Source: Bacteroidota bacterium
GTDB taxonomy: Bacteria; Bacteroidota; Bacteroidia; Palsa-948
DNA length: 40,923 bases
Direction: 5' to 3'
Assembly: GCA_016213405.1 (NCBI GenBank)
Contig: JACRAM010000028.1
Location: forward strand, 1-40,923
In this document: positions 1 to 8,255 of the stretch, one piece after another
How the letters are laid out: every line of letters starts with the position of its first letter
Numbering within the stretch: the stretch's first letter is position 1
Program-made: the position numbers and the translations under genes
Notes under the pieces: model-generated
What the model saw: the letters and a program-made list of their open reading frames with translations, nothing else
The model's database searches: none
What the model was told of the DNA's origin: nothing

Positions 1-7
1 AATCTCA

Positions 8-76
8 AATTCCAAGTACCAAGAACCAAGAAAAAACTTTTGGGGCTTTGGACTTGGTTCTTGGTTCTTGGGACTT
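8..76. repeat. Inverted heptamer-type repeat, large hairpin
   Basis: Left arm (about 8-30) carries CCAAGTA, CCAAGAA and CCAAG units. Right arm (about 53-76) carries the complement, CTTGGTT, CTTGGTT, CTTGGGA. The arms can pair over about 23 bp with few mismatches around a 22-nt loop. It lies upstream of the first gene and could end transcription from outside the window. It belongs to the 7-bp array class seen repeatedly here. Confidence 0.7.
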
Positions 77-168
77 AAATGTTCGAGAATGTTCATCTAT
101 TTTTTAAAGTGCTTTGAATCAATTGTATTTGCACCGGATAAAAAATAATAACCAAAACAATAACAACA

Positions 169-831
169 ATGAAACGAAAACTTTTTTTATGTGTGAGCAT
201 GCTGTGTATTGCAGTATGCCTATGCGCCCAAACTTTTAATTACAGTTTTACGCAAAGCGCGGGCAGTTACCAATCCCTCACGGGAGCAACCACTGCTGCA
301 AACAGTAATACATGGAGCGGCAGCGGGTATAAAATTCCTATCGGCTTTGCATTTAATTTTGCAGGCAAAAGTTTTGATACGCTCACCCTCACTTCCAACG
401 GGCTTTTGCTTTTTGGCAATGACAACAAAAGAGCCATTGCCACCTTCAAGGGAATAATGCCTGTGAAGGATAGCACAGGCGCGTGGTCTTCCTTATTATA
501 TAAGACAGAAAGCGGCATCTTGAAAATAGAATATAAAAACTGCGGTTTCGGAATGAACAGCCCCGACCTGTTCAACTTTCAGGTATGGCTCAGCCAAAGC
601 GGAAACAAAGTGGAGTTTCATACAGGCAGCACCACGTTATCAACTCTGCAGGATTCACTCATCATGCCGATTGTCGGATTAATAAATCCCTCAATGGACA
701 AAACCAACAACGGCTATTTGCTCACCGGAAATCCATCTCAAGCCAATGCGGAAACAGCAGGTGCAGGAGATTTAAAATACATCATCAGGGTTCCTGATGC
801 AAATACAGTTTATACACTCACACCTCAGTAA
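169..831 (+). CDS. Secreted beta-sandwich protein of unknown function
   Basis: A 220-residue protein with a clear signal peptide: Lys/Arg at residues 2-4, a hydrophobic core, and probable cleavage after CLCAQ near residue 21. The mature part is rich in Ser, Thr, Gly and Asn. The pattern YSFTQSAGSYQSLTGAT followed by PIGFAFNFAGKSFDTLTLTSNG resembles the N-terminal beta-sandwich module that I recall in many Bacteroidetes extracellular T9SS proteins. Here it stands alone, with no recognisable T9SS C-terminal domain, so it may be exported to the periplasm only or be a truncated relative. It is followed by a palindrome and then a large T9SS cargo gene in the same direction. No enzyme motif was seen. 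Confidence 0.75.
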   Translation: MKRKLFLCVSMLCIAVCLCAQTFNYSFTQSAGSYQSLTGATTAANSNTWSGSGYKIPIGFAFNFAGKSFDTLTLTSNGLLLFGNDNKRAIATFKGIMPVKDSTGAWSSLLYKTESGILKIEYKNCGFGMNSPDLFNFQVWLSQSGNKVEFHTGSTTLSTLQDSLIMPIVGLINPSMDKTNNGYLLTGNPSQANAETAGAGDLKYIIRVPDANTVYTLTPQ

Positions 832-833
832 TA

Positions 834-867
834 AGCCCCCTCCTGACCTCCCCCATTGGGGGAGGAA
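834..867. repeat. AGCCCCCT-type palindrome (intergenic copy)
   Basis: The unit starts AGCCCCCTCC and contains a perfect 8-bp stem: CCTCCCCC (847-854), loop ATT, GGGGGAGG (858-865). It starts three bases after the stop codon of the upstream gene. Related copies lie inside the GT-C gene (13834 and 14025) and purA (28493). Here it could act as a weak terminator. Confidence 0.8.
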
Positions 868-903
868 AAGAAAAAAACCATCAACAAATAAAAAATACTT
901 ATC

Positions 904-3900
904 ATGAAAAAAATATTTTCACTTCTCGCAGCAGTTTGCATCACAGCAAATCTTTTTTCCACTAACAGGTATTGGGTGGGAGCTACCAGCAGTTGGAACA
1001 CTGCATCAAACTGGTCAACTATTTCTGGTGGAGGAGGCAGTTCAGGAGTCCCAGGTTCAACGGATGCAGCCATTTTCGATGGTGGAGGAACGGCTAATTG
1101 CAGCACTGATGCAAACGTAAATGTGGCAGGCATTAATGTGCAGTCGGGCTACTCGGGAACTATTACGCAGGGAGCCGGCTATACAATTACGGTTGGAACC
1201 GGCAACGCTGTATTTTCAGGCGGAACTTTTTCAGGAGGCAACAGCGCCATTACTTTTAACGGAACGTTCACACTTTCGGGCACAAATTTTATAAGCACAA
1301 GCGGAACAATAACATTCGGAAACAACTATACTTTTTCAAGCGGCACTTTTACGCATAATAGCGGATTGGCGCTTTTTAAATATCAGCTTACTATCACCGG
1401 TTCCACCACATTTAATAATTTAACTTTTAACAACCAATGCTCTTGTTCCGGCAATTTCACCCTTGCTGCGGGCACAACGCTTACGGTTGACAGCAAGCTG
1501 ACAATATCCGGATCAAACATCTGGCAGCTTTTTGGAGGAACCATTGATGTGAAAGGAGATATTGATTTACTGAACACCCTCTCAGCCGGAAGCGGAAGTT
1601 CAACGATTATTAATATCATTGGAACCGGCAATCAGATTATGACCGGGCAAAGCACGGGACCAAAATGCGCCCTGCCACCGGTCAATGTCAATAAAGCATC
1701 GGGGACGCTTTATTTAAATAATACCGTCACTACCTGCGGAGTGTGGACCAATACTGCCGGAACTGTGGATGCTGCAACCTACGGAGCTACTTTGTATTTT
1801 AATCTTCAGCGCGCTTCTCATACCGTAACCGGAAGCATGACGCTCAACCACGTCATTGTTTCTAACACTTCCACCATTACCAGAACACTCACACTGAGTG
1901 CCGGAACTACTTTAACGGTGAACGGAACATTCACTTTGAGCGGAGACCACGCCATTGTGTTATCAGGCGGCAATATAGATGCCTATGGAGATGTTACCGT
2001 AACCAATACAGGAGGAAGCGGGGGAGGCGGCTCCAACGTGCTTACCATAAAAGGCAACGCCAATCAAGCGTTTACCGGCTCAGGGATTGCAGGCACAGGG
2101 CGTTTGCCCAATGTTGTGATTGACAAAAACGGCAACACGCTCATTCTTTTAAGCATTATTTCTGTTGACAGGGGTTGGACATATACCGCAGGCACGGTTA
2201 ACCCGGGCACTTCAGTTGTTGCATTTACCGGCTCATACAATACCGATGGAGAAAATGCAACTCCCACCATCATGAGTTTTTACGATGTGTATGTTTTTTC
2301 AGGCACCCGCACCCTCACAGGCGCGTTTGATGTTGACCATGATTTAACAGTTTACTCAGGCGCAACGCTTGAGCAAAACTCAACCACTCCAAGAGCCATT
2401 TATATTGGGCGTAATTGGGATGATAACGGAGCATATAATACAAGAGGTGCGGAAGTTACTTTTAATGGCAGTGGAGCGCAAACTTTAACAAAACTCCCTT
2501 CCGGTGCGGAAACTTTTGAGAAGGTGGTTATAAATAAATCTTCCAATCAAGTCAATCTGAGTGCGCCCATAGTTATCAATAATTATTTGACACTTACCAG
2601 CGGCAACATTTCTTCCAGCACTACCAATTATGTAAAATTGATTGACAATGCAATAATAACCGTTGGCAGTGGTTCAGCATCTTCATTTGTTGATGGCTAT
2701 GTGCGCAAAGTAGGAAATGATATATTTACATTTCCAATGGGAAAAGGCACAAGCAACTATCATCCTGTTTCTATCAGCGCGCCATGCAGTACAAATGCAG
2801 AATTTTCTGCGCAGTATTTTAATTCCAATCAGGGATACGGAAGCACTTTAGATGCCTCCATTACAAATTTAAGCAACTGTGAATACTGGATTGTAGATAG
2901 AGAAGTGGGTTCATGTAATGTATATGTAACGCTTGAATGGAACGCTAACTCATGCCTGATTTCTTCCCCTATACAGAATATGCAGGTGGCAAGATGGAAC
3001 AGCGGAACTTCGCAGTGGGATAATCACGGCAGCAGCAATACTACAGGAAATACCACCAATGGAACGGTTACTACCTGCACAGCAGTAAGCACATTCAGCC
3101 CTTTCACATTGGCTCAATGCAATGCTAATTGCACGAGCGCAAGCCCTGCGGTGAGCGCATCGCCTTCCACCATCTGCTCAGGTCAGAGTTCCACACTTTG
3201 CGCAAGCGGTGGTTCTTCTTATTCATGGAATACAGGCGCAACTACTTCCTGCATTACCGTTTCGCCTACAACGACAACAACCTACAGCGTTACCGTTTCA
3301 GACGGATGTTTGTTTTCAACTACATTAACCGTAACAGTTACCTATAATTCTGCTTCTCCACCCACAGCAAACGCAGGATCAGATGTTCAGGTGGAAGACC
3401 CTGCAACTTGTCAGGGCGCTCAGCCCGTTCAAATTGGTTCGGCACAGGTGGGCAGCAATACTTATTTATGGACTGCCTCTGACCCGACTGCACTGAATTA
3501 TCTGAACCCGGGGGCTACAGATCCTGACCCTTTTTTGAGTTATTATAATCCGGGACCCTATGGTACATATAATGTAACAATGACTGTTACAGTAACAGAC
3601 CCAAGCACCGGTTGTTTAAATTGGGATGACCTGGCAGTGACTTTTGCCGCCTGCAGAATGGGGCATTGGGATACAACAACATCCGTTTCAAATGCGATTG
3701 AAAATAAAATAGAAATATTCCCTAACCCTGCTGCTGATTTTATAAATATTATAGTGCAGATTGGCGAAAAGGAAAGCGCATCAGTGGAGTTCTATGATAT
3801 GATTGGGAATAAAATCCTCCCCGTTCAACTATTTCATGATAGTGACTCAAAAACAATTTCTTTTACTGAAATTAATAAAGGGATTTATTTCTATAAAATA

Positions 3901-3951
3901 AAAATAAACGGTGAAAATTATAAAACAGGTAAACTCGTAATTGCTCGTTGA
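904..3951 (+). CDS. Large T9SS cargo protein with Ser/Thr/Gly-rich repeats
   Basis: A 1015-residue surface or secreted protein. Residues 1-20 form a signal peptide. The segment NRYWVGATSSWNTASNWS starts an N-terminal region typical of Bacteroidetes adhesin-like proteins. Residues of about 60-600 are repetitive beta-strand sequence rich in Gly, Ser, Thr and Asn (TLTVNGTFTLSG-like blocks), suggesting a parallel beta-helix. Residues of about 740-830 look like an immunoglobulin-like domain (SPSTICSGQSSTLCASGGSSYSW), followed by a PKD-like region. The last 75 residues are a type A T9SS sorting domain: IFPNPAADFINI, FYDMIGNKI, and a terminal KTGKLVIAR. Its TGA stop overlaps the ATG of the next T9SS gene (TGATG), so the two are probably translated together. 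Ligand or activity is unknown. Confidence 0.85.
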   Translation: MKKIFSLLAAVCITANLFSTNRYWVGATSSWNTASNWSTISGGGGSSGVPGSTDAAIFDGGGTANCSTDANVNVAGINVQSGYSGTITQGAGYTITVGTGNAVFSGGTFSGGNSAITFNGTFTLSGTNFISTSGTITFGNNYTFSSGTFTHNSGLALFKYQLTITGSTTFNNLTFNNQCSCSGNFTLAAGTTLTVDSKLTISGSNIWQLFGGTIDVKGDIDLLNTLSAGSGSSTIINIIGTGNQIMTGQSTGPKCALPPVNVNKASGTLYLNNTVTTCGVWTNTAGTVDAATYGATLYFNLQRASHTVTGSMTLNHVIVSNTSTITRTLTLSAGTTLTVNGTFTLSGDHAIVLSGGNIDAYGDVTVTNTGGSGGGGSNVLTIKGNANQAFTGSGIAGTGRLPNVVIDKNGNTLILLSIISVDRGWTYTAGTVNPGTSVVAFTGSYNTDGENATPTIMSFYDVYVFSGTRTLTGAFDVDHDLTVYSGATLEQNSTTPRAIYIGRNWDDNGAYNTRGAEVTFNGSGAQTLTKLPSGAETFEKVVINKSSNQVNLSAPIVINNYLTLTSGNISSSTTNYVKLIDNAIITVGSGSASSFVDGYVRKVGNDIFTFPMGKGTSNYHPVSISAPCSTNAEFSAQYFNSNQGYGSTLDASITNLSNCEYWIVDREVGSCNVYVTLEWNANSCLISSPIQNMQVARWNSGTSQWDNHGSSNTTGNTTNGTVTTCTAVSTFSPFTLAQCNANCTSASPAVSASPSTICSGQSSTLCASGGSSYSWNTGATTSCITVSPTTTTTYSVTVSDGCLFSTTLTVTVTYNSASPPTANAGSDVQVEDPATCQGAQPVQIGSAQVGSNTYLWTASDPTALNYLNPGATDPDPFLSYYNPGPYGTYNVTMTVTVTDPSTGCLNWDDLAVTFAACRMGHWDTTTSVSNAIENKIEIFPNPAADFINIIVQIGEKESASVEFYDMIGNKILPVQLFHDSDSKTISFTEINKGIYFYKIKINGENYKTGKLVIAR

Positions 3952-5360
3952 TGAAAAAAAATCTATATAGCATAGTTTGTGGTATTTTTCTTTGTTCATC
4001 TGTTTTTTCACAGGTGGTTTCTTCAGGGAGATTTCATTCACTTTTTACTTGCAACATAGGTAGTGCAAAAAGTGCTGGGCTTAATCTCACTGGGCAGTTA
4101 GGGGATGGAACTACCGCAAACAAATTATCTCCTGTGCAGGTTAGCGGATTTACTGCTAATATTATGGCTGTTAGTGGGGGTAAAAATCACTCTTTATTTT
4201 TAAAGAATGATGGCACTGTCTGGGCTTGCGGATATAATAATTATGGCCAGTTAGGAGATGGCACAAATACTCAACGAAATTCTCCCGTACAGGTAAGTGG
4301 GCTTACAGGTATAACTGCCATAGCTAACAAAGAGAATCATTCTCTTTTTTTAAAAAGTGACAGCACGGTTTGGGCTTGCGGGTTTAATGCTTCGGGGGTA
4401 TTAGGTGATGGAACAACCGTAGATAAATCAACCCCTGTGCAGGTGAGCGGGCTTACTGGTATTATCGCTATTGCAGCGGGAGGTGACCATTCTATTTTCC
4501 TGAAAAGTGATGGTACTGTATGGGCTTGTGGAAATAATACCCAATGGCAGATTGGGGATGGAACAGGTATAACCAGAACCACACCAGTGCAGGTAAGTGG
4601 GCTTACTGGTATTATCGCAATTACAACGGGATATTATCATTCCCTTTTTCTAAAAAGTGACGGCACGGTGTGGGCTTCCGGATCTAACAATGGCACATAT
4701 GGAGATGGAAATATTAATAGCAGTCCCGTGCCGGTGCAATCGCTGATTACAGGTGTTATCGCAATAGGCGCAGGAACTGGTGGTTATTCTCTTTTTGTAA
4801 AAAATGATGGCACCGTTTGGGGAAGCGGTGCGAACAGCTATGGGCAGCTTGGAAATGGAAATACAACTGATGTAACCACTCCTGTGCAGGCAAGCGGGCT
4901 TGCAAATATCATTGCTGCCACAGGAGGAAATGCTTTTTCTCTTTTTGTTAAAAACGATGGCACGGTTTGGGCATGCGGGCAAAACAGTTATGGGCAATTA
5001 GGTATAGGAAATATGACCGAGCAGCACACGCCTGTTCAGATAACAAGTTTATGCTCGGTGGTGGGGGTGGAGGAGCAGCAGTGGCAGGAGGAGGCAGGAG
5101 AAATACAGGTTTATCCAAATCCCACGAGCGGGCTGTTTAATGTGCAGATGAGTAAATTAGCCAACCTGCCCGTTCCGCAGGCGGGTGTGCAGATGAACAG
5201 CATAGAAGTTTATAATGTATTTGGAGAATGTATTCATCAGCATATCAGCACATCCGCACATCCGCACATTGACTTAAGCGAAGCGCCCGAAGGAATTTAT
5301 TTTGTAAAGATTGAAACAGCGCAAGGCATAGTGAGCAAGAAGGTGGTGGTGGCGAGGTAA
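3951..5360 (+). CDS. RCC1-repeat beta-propeller protein with T9SS sorting domain
   Basis: I chose the ATG at 3951 over the TTG one codon earlier, because the ATG overlaps the upstream stop and starts a good signal peptide (MKKNLYSIVCGIFLCSS, then VFSQ). The body has about seven RCC1-type repeats of about 50 residues with the recurring pattern HSLFLKNDGTVWACG, then GQLGDGT and PVQVSGL, which predicts a seven-bladed propeller. The C-terminus is a T9SS sorting domain: VYPNPTSGLFNV, IEVYNVFGE, and terminal KKVVVAR. Within that domain the segment NLPVPQAGVQ is encoded by a palindrome at 5164-5186 and looks inserted. Bacterial RCC1 proteins are often secreted, but the substrate or partner cannot be told here. 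Confidence 0.88.
   Translation: MKKNLYSIVCGIFLCSSVFSQVVSSGRFHSLFTCNIGSAKSAGLNLTGQLGDGTTANKLSPVQVSGFTANIMAVSGGKNHSLFLKNDGTVWACGYNNYGQLGDGTNTQRNSPVQVSGLTGITAIANKENHSLFLKSDSTVWACGFNASGVLGDGTTVDKSTPVQVSGLTGIIAIAAGGDHSIFLKSDGTVWACGNNTQWQIGDGTGITRTTPVQVSGLTGIIAITTGYYHSLFLKSDGTVWASGSNNGTYGDGNINSSPVPVQSLITGVIAIGAGTGGYSLFVKNDGTVWGSGANSYGQLGNGNTTDVTTPVQASGLANIIAATGGNAFSLFVKNDGTVWACGQNSYGQLGIGNMTEQHTPVQITSLCSVVGVEEQQWQEEAGEIQVYPNPTSGLFNVQMSKLANLPVPQAGVQMNSIEVYNVFGECIHQHISTSAHPHIDLSEAPEGIYFVKIETAQGIVSKKVVVAR
5164..5186. repeat. Palindrome inside T9SS sorting domain
   Basis: ACCTGCC (5164-5170) pairs with GGCGGGT (5180-5186), with one G-T wobble, around a 9-nt loop. It encodes part of NLPVPQAGVQ between two conserved strands of the sorting domain. 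The reading frame is kept. Confidence 0.6.
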
Positions 5361-5361
5361 A

Positions 5362-5391
5362 CCCCGTAGGATACAAAGTTATCCAACGGGG
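5362..5391. repeat. CCCGTAGGA-type palindrome between convergent genes
   Basis: CCCCGTAGGATA (5362-5373) pairs with TATCCAACGGGG (5380-5391), a 12-bp stem with one mismatch. It sits in the 35-bp gap between two convergent genes and could serve as a bidirectional terminator. A close relative is found in frame in the recA N-terminus (16321-16344). Confidence 0.8.
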
Positions 5392-5395
5392 TAAA

Positions 5396-6718
5396 TCAAT
5401 ACCTCCACGAGTTAAACCTTTTCATGCCAATCAACTGGTCGTAATTGCTGCTGATGGGTTTATGGTAAACATAAATCACATAATCATTTTCGGTTTCGTA
5501 ATGCGTGCCTTCAATAAAAGCTTCATCGCCTGATTTTTCGTTGTCTTTCAGATAAACGTATTCGTAGTTGTAATAACCCTGCTTCACGTAAAGCGTTGCT
5601 TCGTACTGAGATAAAATTTTATTGTAATGCATTTTGTATTCGTTGGAATATTTCCAGTCAGTGAGCCCGCCAAAAACATAAATGCTTCCCTCTTCAACAG
5701 GTTTATCCATCGGCAGCGTAAAATGCACATACACATACTCGGCTTCGGTTTCGCTGGCGGAGGGAGAACTTTCCTGCCGCGTGATTTTATATTTTCCGTC
5801 AATGTCCTTATCCGATAGGTATTGAAAAAAGTTTCTGCGCTTGCCCGGAAAAAGATACACATGATAGTTCAGCGAATCGCTGGCAATATATTTTACATAC
5901 TCAGAATTCCACCGTAAGCTTTTGATGTCAAAGTTCCTGAACTCGTTTCCTCCCGGAAAAACATTGTCGTTATCATAATCATACGTAAGTTCATTGTCTT
6001 TTACAAAGAGCGGCTTTAGTTTGGTGATGGCATTGTCCCATCGGTCGTTCTGCATCAGCACCACTTTTAAATCCTGATACGGACTGGCGATTTGATAGCC
6101 GGGAGTCTGAATGGAGAAATCAATTTCCTGTTTATAGTTGTAATCATTCACAATAGTGGCGTGATGAATGTCAGGAATGATGTTCACGCGCTCATCCAGC
6201 ACCATGAATCTTCTTGTGATAATAAGATCGTTCTGGTCGTAATCCTTAAAAACTTTCAGAAGGTAATTTCCTGATTTGGATGGCTTGAGATTTTCTGTAG
6301 GGAAAAGTAATTCGTAATGCACGTATTTCTGAATAGTGTTTCTGGAATACTGGTAATCGTTGATGTTGTCGTCAAAAAAACCGCTGATGTATTCTGTCTG
6401 CAAAAGGCGGTCGCTCGGATTCCAGCTCGCATCACAATGAATGATGGTGAAGTGGTAGTTTTTTGATTCTGCATCCAAATCGTCAAACGAAAGTCTGAGT
6501 TTATCGGTGGAGCCGAGTTTGATGACAGGCGCTGTGAACTCCCAGTCATCTTTCTGCAACTGAACGGTGCGTATGTTTTTCTTGTAAACGAAATTATCGT
6601 AGCGAATGAAATCCGAATTGTAATATTGAGAAGTATCCTGTGCAAAACATGTAAAATGTAAAATGGCAAATGGCAGATGTAAATACAAAACTATTAACCA
6701 AATATTTTTTGCTTTCAT
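5396..6718 (-). CDS. Type IX secretion system plug-domain protein (DUF5103 family)
   Basis: A 440-residue protein with a signal peptide ending near FAQ (residue 27). The mature sequence matches the DUF5103 / T9SS plug family as I know it: an N-terminal FIRYDNFVYKKNIRTVQL strand, ITRRFMVLDERVNI in the middle, and a C-terminal VYVHFTLPMDKPVEEGSIYVFGG beta-sandwich ending RFNSWR. The family's plug protein blocks the SprA translocon channel from the periplasmic side. The gene is last in a three-gene minus-strand operon. The hydrophobic core of the signal peptide (LHLPFAILHFTC) is encoded by five tandem heptamers. Family assignment is firm; the exact T9SS role is inferred from the family. Confidence 0.85.
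   Translation of the reverse strand: MKAKNIWLIVLYLHLPFAILHFTCFAQDTSQYYNSDFIRYDNFVYKKNIRTVQLQKDDWEFTAPVIKLGSTDKLRLSFDDLDAESKNYHFTIIHCDASWNPSDRLLQTEYISGFFDDNINDYQYSRNTIQKYVHYELLFPTENLKPSKSGNYLLKVFKDYDQNDLIITRRFMVLDERVNIIPDIHHATIVNDYNYKQEIDFSIQTPGYQIASPYQDLKVVLMQNDRWDNAITKLKPLFVKDNELTYDYDNDNVFPGGNEFRNFDIKSLRWNSEYVKYIASDSLNYHVYLFPGKRRNFFQYLSDKDIDGKYKITRQESSPSASETEAEYVYVHFTLPMDKPVEEGSIYVFGGLTDWKYSNEYKMHYNKILSQYEATLYVKQGYYNYEYVYLKDNEKSGDEAFIEGTHYETENDYVIYVYHKPISSNYDQLIGMKRFNSWRY
6649..6683. repeat. Heptamer array inside a signal peptide
   Basis: Five 7-bp units on the plus strand: ATGTAAA, ATGTAAA, ATGGCAA, ATGGCAG, ATGTAAA. They encode residues of about 13-23 of the plug protein's signal peptide on the minus strand. 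The same heptamers flank the four-helix-bundle gene at 34674 and 35094. Confidence 0.85.
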
Positions 6719-6725
6719 TTTTTTT

Positions 6726-6744
6726 CTCCCTTTAGGGCAGGGGT
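6726..6744. repeat. Small palindromic repeat supplying a stop codon
   Basis: On the minus strand this reads CCCCTGCCC, TAAA, GGGAG, with CCC and GGG pairing around TTTA on the plus strand. It encodes the final PLP residues and TAA stop of the truncated LTA-synthase-like gene. It resembles the G/C-rich palindromes elsewhere in the window, but only weakly. Confidence 0.45.
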
Positions 6745-7442
6745 TCTTTTTCTATTTCTTCCACTCCCAGAAACGCCATGTGTCCAAGATGCCATACGGG
6801 GTTAACGCTCACATGGTCTAAGAATTTTGTTTCAGAAAAGCAGGCGGACGTTTCGTTGATGGGCATTTGTTGAGTTCCTCCTCTCATGGTGAAAAACACG
6901 ATGGGGAAAATAATGGGAGGGATGATCAGCTTATACATCATTTTACCGGTGGAGTAGGGTATCACCATCAGTATCATTACGCGGAAAAGCAGAACAAAAG
7001 CAGCAATACCCGCCATTACGCCAAGTCCTGTTGCAATAAGTTCAAATGTATTGAGGTAAGGAAATATTTTTGCAGGAGAGAGAAGATAATGGAAGGTGTT
7101 ATAGTTGATCAGCGCGTTCCATTCTCCGTACATGGCGATGTTTGAAATGCATACTATCGTAATGGCTGAAATAAGAGCGATGTTGTAAAAATGATTGGTG
7201 CGGTTTATAAAATTTTTTTTCACAAACTGCTGAATTGCCCACAGGATTAGCGGGATGGCAATCAAGTAGGCAATGGTGGCTGCATCCATCCGAAAAGAAT
7301 AAACAAAAACCATTAATGCCTCAGAAAATTTTCCGTCAGGGATTTTGCTCGGATAACTGATAAGGAAAATAATTCTGTACAGCGTAAAAAAAACAAGCCA
7401 GTACAGTGCGAGCTTAGCAAAATATATCAGACTTCTGAGCAT
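6732..7442 (-). pseudogene. Truncated LTA-synthase/sulfatase-family membrane protein (membrane part only)
   Basis: The 236 residues form about five transmembrane helices, then MRGGTQQMPINETSACFS and VNPVWHLGHM. That linker is typical of Bacteroidetes LTA-synthase-family proteins, where it precedes an alkaline-phosphatase-like catalytic domain of roughly 400 residues. Here the protein stops 12 residues later, so the catalytic Thr and metal site are missing. The stop codon lies in a small palindrome and the plug-protein gene starts 13 bp on, so no hidden catalytic domain remains nearby. The upstream DUF2807 gene overlaps its start (TGATG). Either a decayed gene or a retained membrane stub; the undisturbed membrane region leaves the second option open. 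Confidence 0.7.
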
Positions 7443-8182
7443 CAGTTCAGCCGGATTAATTTTCCGTTTCCTGTTCCTTTCACGCTGGCAGCAGGGTTTC
7501 CTGAATAATAAACATCACCTTCCCAGTCAATCGTTAGGGCAAGAGATTGTTTCGCGTTGAGGTATTCATTGCCCGATGCTTTTGAATAAGACCAGGTGAA
7601 GTCGGTTTCCAGATCTTCGCAGTGCAAATATCCTTCTCCGGTATGATAAATCCCCATCAAAGAAGATGTTCCGTGAAGAGTTACATCTGAAGTAGTGCCC
7701 AGATGATTGAAAACAACATGGGCGTTCAGCCAAAGTTCAACATCACCGGATTCGTTGGTAAGAATATCAAGCGTGTCGCATGAAATAATTCCATTGCTGC
7801 TTATCTTTCCGCTGCCGTGATGTGAAATATATCGCAGCGAAGGAATGGTTACATAGACAGTAAGAGTTCCTTTTTTATAGCTGCGGGACCAATTGCATTT
7901 GTTGTCATTATCAATATGAAGTTCACCGTTTATAACTTCCGTTTTTACCAGCGGAATTAAATTTTCCCCGCCTTCCACTTTTACTTCCTGTAAATTTCCC
8001 TGCGTTATAAATACGTTCACATTGTCTTTAAGATAAATTTTTGTAAAAGGAGGCAGTTCGCGTATCACAGAAGTTTTTTCACCGGTGCGCTTAAGCATAT
8101 CCCACCTGTTTTCTTTCTTGCAGGAAAAGAACAATAATAAGAAAATAAAACAGAAAATGATTCTGAAATATGCTTTCATCAT
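7442..8182 (-). CDS. DUF2807 (GIN-domain) lipoprotein
   Basis: The start is taken at the ATG pair at 8182/8179, since the upstream extension (MDLCECFYLRLLL) spoils the signal peptide. The sequence then reads MMKAYFRIIFCFIFLLLFFSC, a type II signal peptide with lipobox FFSC. The rest alternates strands, with IYLKDNVNVFITQG, VKVEGGENLIPLVKTEV and a repetitive DILTNESGDVELW region. This is the beta-helix pattern of DUF2807 'head GIN' proteins, probably a cell-surface or periplasmic adhesin-like fold of unknown role. It is first in the minus-strand operon with the truncated LTA-like gene and the T9SS plug gene. Confidence 0.8.
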   Translation of the reverse strand: MMKAYFRIIFCFIFLLLFFSCKKENRWDMLKRTGEKTSVIRELPPFTKIYLKDNVNVFITQGNLQEVKVEGGENLIPLVKTEVINGELHIDNDNKCNWSRSYKKGTLTVYVTIPSLRYISHHGSGKISSNGIISCDTLDILTNESGDVELWLNAHVVFNHLGTTSDVTLHGTSSLMGIYHTGEGYLHCEDLETDFTWSYSKASGNEYLNAKQSLALTIDWEGDVYYSGNPAASVKGTGNGKLIRLN

Positions 8183-8237
8183 AAGAAGGAGGCGAAGGTA
8201 AAAACATTCACATAAATCCACAATTCTTATTTCTCAC

Positions 8238-8245
8238 TACATTTG
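8238..8245 (+). promoter_or_regulatory. Bacteroidetes -7 promoter box TACATTTG
   Basis: Matches the TAnnTTTG consensus of the Bacteroidetes housekeeping sigma factor, 10 bp before the ATG at 8256. The transcript would be nearly leaderless. No convincing -33 box was seen. Confidence 0.5.
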
Positions 8246-8255
8246 ACAGGTAAAG

